DNA of 64,000 bases from G963720475 sp963720475. Lineage in GTDB: Bacteria; Actinomycetota; Thermoleophilia; Solirubrobacterales; Thermoleophilaceae. The notes under the pieces are model-generated. The model was not told where the DNA came from, made no database searches, and was given only the letters and a program-made list of their open reading frames with translations. The stretch covers positions 1,612,001 to 1,676,000 of the forward strand of contig OY970394.1 of assembly GCA_963720475.1 (NCBI GenBank), in the 5' to 3' direction. The translations under genes and the position numbers were made by a program. Of this stretch, positions 61,272 to 64,000 are shown in pieces (position 1 is the first letter of the stretch; the number at the start of each line of letters is the position of its first letter).

Positions 61272-62765
61272 ATGGAGCGCAAGTGGTGGACCCTCGTCGC
61301 CGTCTGCGTGGCGACCTTCATGTTGCTGCTGGACATCACGGTGGTGAACACCGCGCTGCCGGCGATCCAGCGCGATCTCGGCTCGAGCTTCACCGACCTC
61401 CAGTGGGTCGTCGACGCCTACACGCTCACCCTCGCCGCGTTCGTCCTCACGGCGGGGTCGCTCGCCGACCGCCTCGGCCGCCGGCTCGTGTTCGTCATCG
61501 GGCTCGTGATCTTCACGATCGCTTCGGTCCTCTGCGCGCTCGCGCCAGATCCCACTTTCCTCAACCTCGCGCGGGCCCTCCAGGGCGTCGGCGGAGCGGT
61601 GATGTTCGCCGTCTCCCTCGCGCTGATCGCGCAGGAGTTCACCGGCCCTGAGCGCGGCGTCGCGATGGGCATCTACGGCGGGACGATCGGGGGCGCGGTG
61701 GCGATCGGGCCGCTCGTCGGCGGTGCGCTGACCGACGGCATCGGCTGGGAGTCGGTCTTCTACCTCAACGTCCCCGTCGGGATCGGGGCGATCGCCGCGA
61801 CGCTGGCGAAGGTGCGCGAGTCGCGCGATCCGCAGGCGACGCGCGTGGATTACGCGGGGCTGGTCCTCTTCAGCGGCGCGCTGTTCATGCTCGTGCTGGC
61901 GTTGCTGCGCGGAAATGAGGAGGGCTGGGGGAGCGGATTGATCGTTGGCCTGTTCGCCGGCGCAGCCGTGCTCTTCGCCGCGTTCGTGGTCGTCGAGCTA
62001 CGCGTGCGCGAGCCGATGCTGCCGCTCGGCCTGTTCAAGATTCCGTCGTTCACCGGGGTCCAGCTGGCCGCGTTCGCGATCTCGGGATCCCAGTTCGCGC
62101 TCTTCGTCTACATCACCTTCTACCTCCAGAACGTTCTCGGCCACTCTCCCTTCGAGGCGGGGCTGCGCTACCTGCCGATCACGATCTCATCGTTCATCGT
62201 CGCGCCGATCGCGGGTGCGCTGCTCGCGCGCGTCCAGGCGCGCTTCCTGATGAGCGCAGGGCTCGGCGTCGCCGGCCTCGGGCTGCTGCTGATGTCCGGA
62301 ACGACGGTCGATTCGGAGTGGACGACGCTGCTGGCCGGGTTCCTCATCGGAGGCGCCGGGATCGGCCTGCTGAACCCTCCGATCGCGACGGTCGCGGTTA
62401 GCGTCGTGCCGGACCGGCAGACGGGGATGGCGTCAGGCGTGAATGACACCTTCCGCCAGGTCGGGATCTCGGTCGGCATCGCCGCCTACGGAGCGTTCTT
62501 CCTCAGCCGCGCCAGCGACAAGATCCAGGAGCTCGCGCCGCCCGGCGCCCTCGGGCCCGATCAGGCGCGCGGCCTGGCCGAGGCGGTTTCATCGGGCGCG
62601 CTGCCCGCGGGCCAGCCGTTCGCCGCGATCGCGCGCGAGGGCTTCGTCAGCGGGTTCAACGAGATCCTCGTGATCGGCGGGATCCTCTGCTTCGCGGGCG
62701 CGTTGGCAGCTCTGTTGCTCGTGCGCTCACGCGACATGGTGGACCAGACCCTGCAGCAGGGCTAG
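61272..62765 (+). CDS. MFS transporter, DHA2 (EmrB/QacA) family
   Basis: A 497-residue protein with about 14 helices. The DHA2 signatures are VTTFMLLLDITVVNTALPAIQ-type sequence at the N-terminus, SLADRLGRRLVFVIGL (motif A) and LGPLVGG-like IGPLVGGALTDGIGWESVFYLNVPVG (motif C, antiporter). It probably exports drugs or organic compounds by proton exchange. The ATG follows the uvrA stop with no gap, so it may be co-expressed with repair. Its stop shares CTAG with the convergent NTF2-like gene. Confidence 0.92.
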   Translation: MERKWWTLVAVCVATFMLLLDITVVNTALPAIQRDLGSSFTDLQWVVDAYTLTLAAFVLTAGSLADRLGRRLVFVIGLVIFTIASVLCALAPDPTFLNLARALQGVGGAVMFAVSLALIAQEFTGPERGVAMGIYGGTIGGAVAIGPLVGGALTDGIGWESVFYLNVPVGIGAIAATLAKVRESRDPQATRVDYAGLVLFSGALFMLVLALLRGNEEGWGSGLIVGLFAGAAVLFAAFVVVELRVREPMLPLGLFKIPSFTGVQLAAFAISGSQFALFVYITFYLQNVLGHSPFEAGLRYLPITISSFIVAPIAGALLARVQARFLMSAGLGVAGLGLLLMSGTTVDSEWTTLLAGFLIGGAGIGLLNPPIATVAVSVVPDRQTGMASGVNDTFRQVGISVGIAAYGAFFLSRASDKIQELAPPGALGPDQARGLAEAVSSGALPAGQPFAAIAREGFVSGFNEILVIGGILCFAGALAALLLVRSRDMVDQTLQQG

Positions 62766-63160
62766 GCCTCGCCGACGTACGCGAGCGCCTCGTCCCGCGT
62801 CGTGAACGCGCGCATGTCGGTGATCGCGCGGTCGTGCACTTCCCAGACGTGGAAGAGCTCGCCTTCGACGGGCACGCCGCTGGCGCGTCCCCGGCCCGAC
62901 TGGCGGATGTGGGCGACGAGGTAGTCGCCCTCGATCTCGATCGAGATCGGGTCGATCCGATAGTCCTCGAACTCGTTGCTGACGGCCTGGAACTGAGCGA
63001 GAACCTGCTCCCTGCCGCTGTAGGTCTGCGCGTCGGGCACCTCGGCGCGGTCCGACACCGAGGCGTCGGGCGCGATCCGCTCGGCGGCGAGCTCGAAGTC
63101 GCCGACGTTGAAAGCCTCGTAGCCCTCGCGCAGCGACTGAACGTCCTCTTCGGTCGGCAC
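62762..63160 (-). CDS. SnoaL/NTF2-like protein
   Basis: The GTG at 63160 gives 132 residues. LREGYEAFNVGDFELAAERIAPDASVSD is the first helix-strand unit of SnoaL-like proteins. YLVAHIRQSGRGRASGVPVEGELFHVWEV resembles the equivalent part of the product at 21238-21654, so the two are likely paralogues. The GATAAT box 6 nt upstream picks this start over the GTG at 63187. No catalytic residues can be assigned. Confidence 0.82.
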   Translation of the reverse strand: MPTEEDVQSLREGYEAFNVGDFELAAERIAPDASVSDRAEVPDAQTYSGREQVLAQFQAVSNEFEDYRIDPISIEIEGDYLVAHIRQSGRGRASGVPVEGELFHVWEVHDRAITDMRAFTTRDEALAYVGEA

Positions 63161-63166
63161 GCGCCG

Positions 63167-63172
63167 ATTATC
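63167..63172 (-). promoter_or_regulatory. Predicted -10 box GATAAT
   Basis: GATAAT on the minus strand ends 6 nt before GTG 63160. The plus strand of the same spacer carries TAGGGT (63173-63178), 11 nt before ATG 63190. Confidence 0.45.
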
Positions 63173-63189
63173 TAGGGTTCGCTGCACGG

Positions 63190-63765
63190 ATGGCCGGCGA
63201 GCTCCGCCTCTACACGCAGAAGTGGCGCTGGTACCAGCGCAACTCGCTGCCGTGGAACCGGCTGCGAATCCATCGCGAGTTCATGCGCCGCAAGGCGTTC
63301 GTCCGCTGGCCGGTGCACGGCAACGTGCTCGAGGCGCTGCGCGAAGGCCGGCTCGAGATCGGCGAAGGCACGCTGTTCGAGCCCGACGTCTGGATCACGG
63401 CGCCCGGCGACGCCCGCATCCGCATCGGATCGGGCACGTTCCTCAACCTCGGGGTGATGGTGGCTGCCGCCGAGCTGGTCGAGATCGGCGACCACGTGAT
63501 GTTCGCCAACAATTGCTTCGTCACCGATGCGAACCACCGCTTCGACGACCCCGACAAGCCGATCACCTGGCAGGGCTTCACGAGCAAGGGCCCGACGCGG
63601 ATCGGCGACAACGTCTGGTGCGGGGCGAACGTCGTCGTGACGAGCGGCGTGACGATCGGCGAGCGCTGCGTGATCGGGGCGAACAGCGTCGTCACCGAGG
63701 ACGTCCCGCCCTTCTCGATCGCGGCCGGTGCGCCGGCCCGGGTGCTACGAGAGGTCGAGCACTAA
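63190..63765 (+). CDS. Left-handed beta-helix acyltransferase (maltose/nodulation acetyltransferase-like)
   Basis: A 191-residue protein. After a basic N-terminal region (QKWRWYQRNSLPWNRLRIHR), hexapeptide repeats build a left-handed beta-helix. IGEGTLFEPDVWI, IRIGSGTFLNLGVMV, VEIGDHVMFANNCFVTD, TRIGDNVWCGANVVVTSGV and VTIGERCVIGANSVVTEDV are seen. The catalytic His is probably in ANHRFDD. Acetyl- or acyl-CoA-dependent transfer to a sugar or amine is expected; the acceptor is unknown. It is convergent with panB and overlaps it by 4 nt. Confidence 0.88.
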   Translation: MAGELRLYTQKWRWYQRNSLPWNRLRIHREFMRRKAFVRWPVHGNVLEALREGRLEIGEGTLFEPDVWITAPGDARIRIGSGTFLNLGVMVAAAELVEIGDHVMFANNCFVTDANHRFDDPDKPITWQGFTSKGPTRIGDNVWCGANVVVTSGVTIGERCVIGANSVVTEDVPPFSIAAGAPARVLREVEH

Positions 63766-64000
63766 ACGCCCCACTCGCCCGCGAACGGCTCACTCGCACG
63801 CACGTCGGCCAGGTCGAGCATGTCGCGCAGCCGCTCGAGCTCGTCGGGCGCCATCGTGTAGCCGTGCTCGGGCTCGGGGTAGCGCCGCTCGCGCACATCG
63901 GCGCAGTAGCGCTCGACGCCGGCGACCATCGCCTCCCGCACCTCGGCGTAGCGCTTGACGAAGCGCGCGGCGTGTCCGTCGTAGATGCCGAGCAGGTCGT
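63762..64000 (-). CDS. panB: 3-methyl-2-oxobutanoate hydroxymethyltransferase, C-terminal fragment
   Basis: The last 79 codons of a minus-strand gene that continues beyond 64000. DLLGIYDGHAARFVKRYAEV is the conserved PanB region (HDLLG..., RFVKxY), followed by VERYCADVRERRYPEPEHGY, the usual C-terminal helix and PxxEH segment. A further 30 residues of extension end in GEWGV. PanB makes ketopantoate for pantothenate and CoA. The catalytic site lies outside the window, so integrity cannot be judged. Confidence 0.82.
   Translation of the reverse strand, partial: DLLGIYDGHAARFVKRYAEVREAMVAGVERYCADVRERRYPEPEHGYTMAPDELERLRDMLDLADVRASEPFAGEWGV

Overview
The window comes from a high-GC bacterial chromosome with G/C-dominated third codon positions, very short intergenic gaps and start/stop overlaps at most operon junctions. 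Gene content and order suggest an actinomycete outside the Streptomyces/Mycobacterium groups, most likely class Thermoleophilia (Solirubrobacterales-like). This is an inference from synteny and protein style: a real trpF is present, there is a DivIVA-like coiled-coil protein, DUF5995 and delta-60-repeat proteins occur, and no mycolate or sporulation genes are seen. The window is mostly core chromosome. No integrase, transposase, CRISPR array, phage or toxin-antitoxin module was seen, and no gene-free stretch exceeds about 210 bp.

Layout. 1-4764: partial alpha/beta hydrolase, GST-like and crotonase-fold genes, tRNA-Ala(GGC), and a divergent MarR regulator/MMPL exporter pair. 4773-8926 (minus): a tightly overlapped five-gene operon with a glycine-rich Tim44/NTF2-like membrane protein, a coiled-coil protein, a flavin-split-barrel protein and two Asp-nucleophile alpha/beta hydrolases. 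9023-13157: leuS (with an apparent 1-nt frameshift), an epimerase, a LOG-like protein and acylphosphatase. 13249-21654: comEA-comEC-holA, rpsT, murJ, lepA and an NTF2-like gene. 21676-25522: a MaoC dehydratase pair, then hrcA-dnaJ-prmA. 25519-28009: secreted cupredoxin and a NhaP-type antiporter. 28074-30777: yqeY-like, phoH-ybeY-era. 30825-40055: hisIE-trpEGDC, a lipoprotein gene, an HtrA-like protease gene, then trpFBA. 40093-47761: SnoaL-like protein, small membrane protein, lipoprotein binding protein, epimerase, malic enzyme, polA and a DMT-type protein. 47780-64000: cupin, lipoprotein, FAD oxidoreductase, rpsA-coaE-lytic transglycosylase, delta-60 protein, uvrB, DUF5995, XRE regulator, DivIVA-like protein, uvrA, MFS exporter, NTF2-like protein, LbH acyltransferase and the 3' end of panB.

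How the genes work together. Translation and proteostasis (leuS, lepA, rpsT, rpsA, hrcA-dnaJ-prmA, phoH-ybeY-era), DNA uptake/replication/repair (comEA, comEC, holA, polA, uvrA, uvrB), envelope functions (murJ, lytic transglycosylase, HtrA) and tryptophan synthesis dominate. All seven trp activities are encoded in one block, interrupted only by a lipoprotein and a membrane-anchored HtrA-like protease.

The strongest window-wide signal is a promoter grammar. More than 20 genes carry a TAnnnT-type hexamer ending 6-9 nt before the start codon, which implies leaderless transcription and helps choose starts. I found no discrete new defence or biosynthetic system. The best candidates for something undescribed are the Tim44-like operon, nested palindromes between the XRE and DivIVA-like genes, a 79-nt hairpin between holA and rpsT, a palindrome in the hrcA promoter, and three genes whose best starts are non-canonical (CTG for prmA and ybeY, ATC for a cupin).
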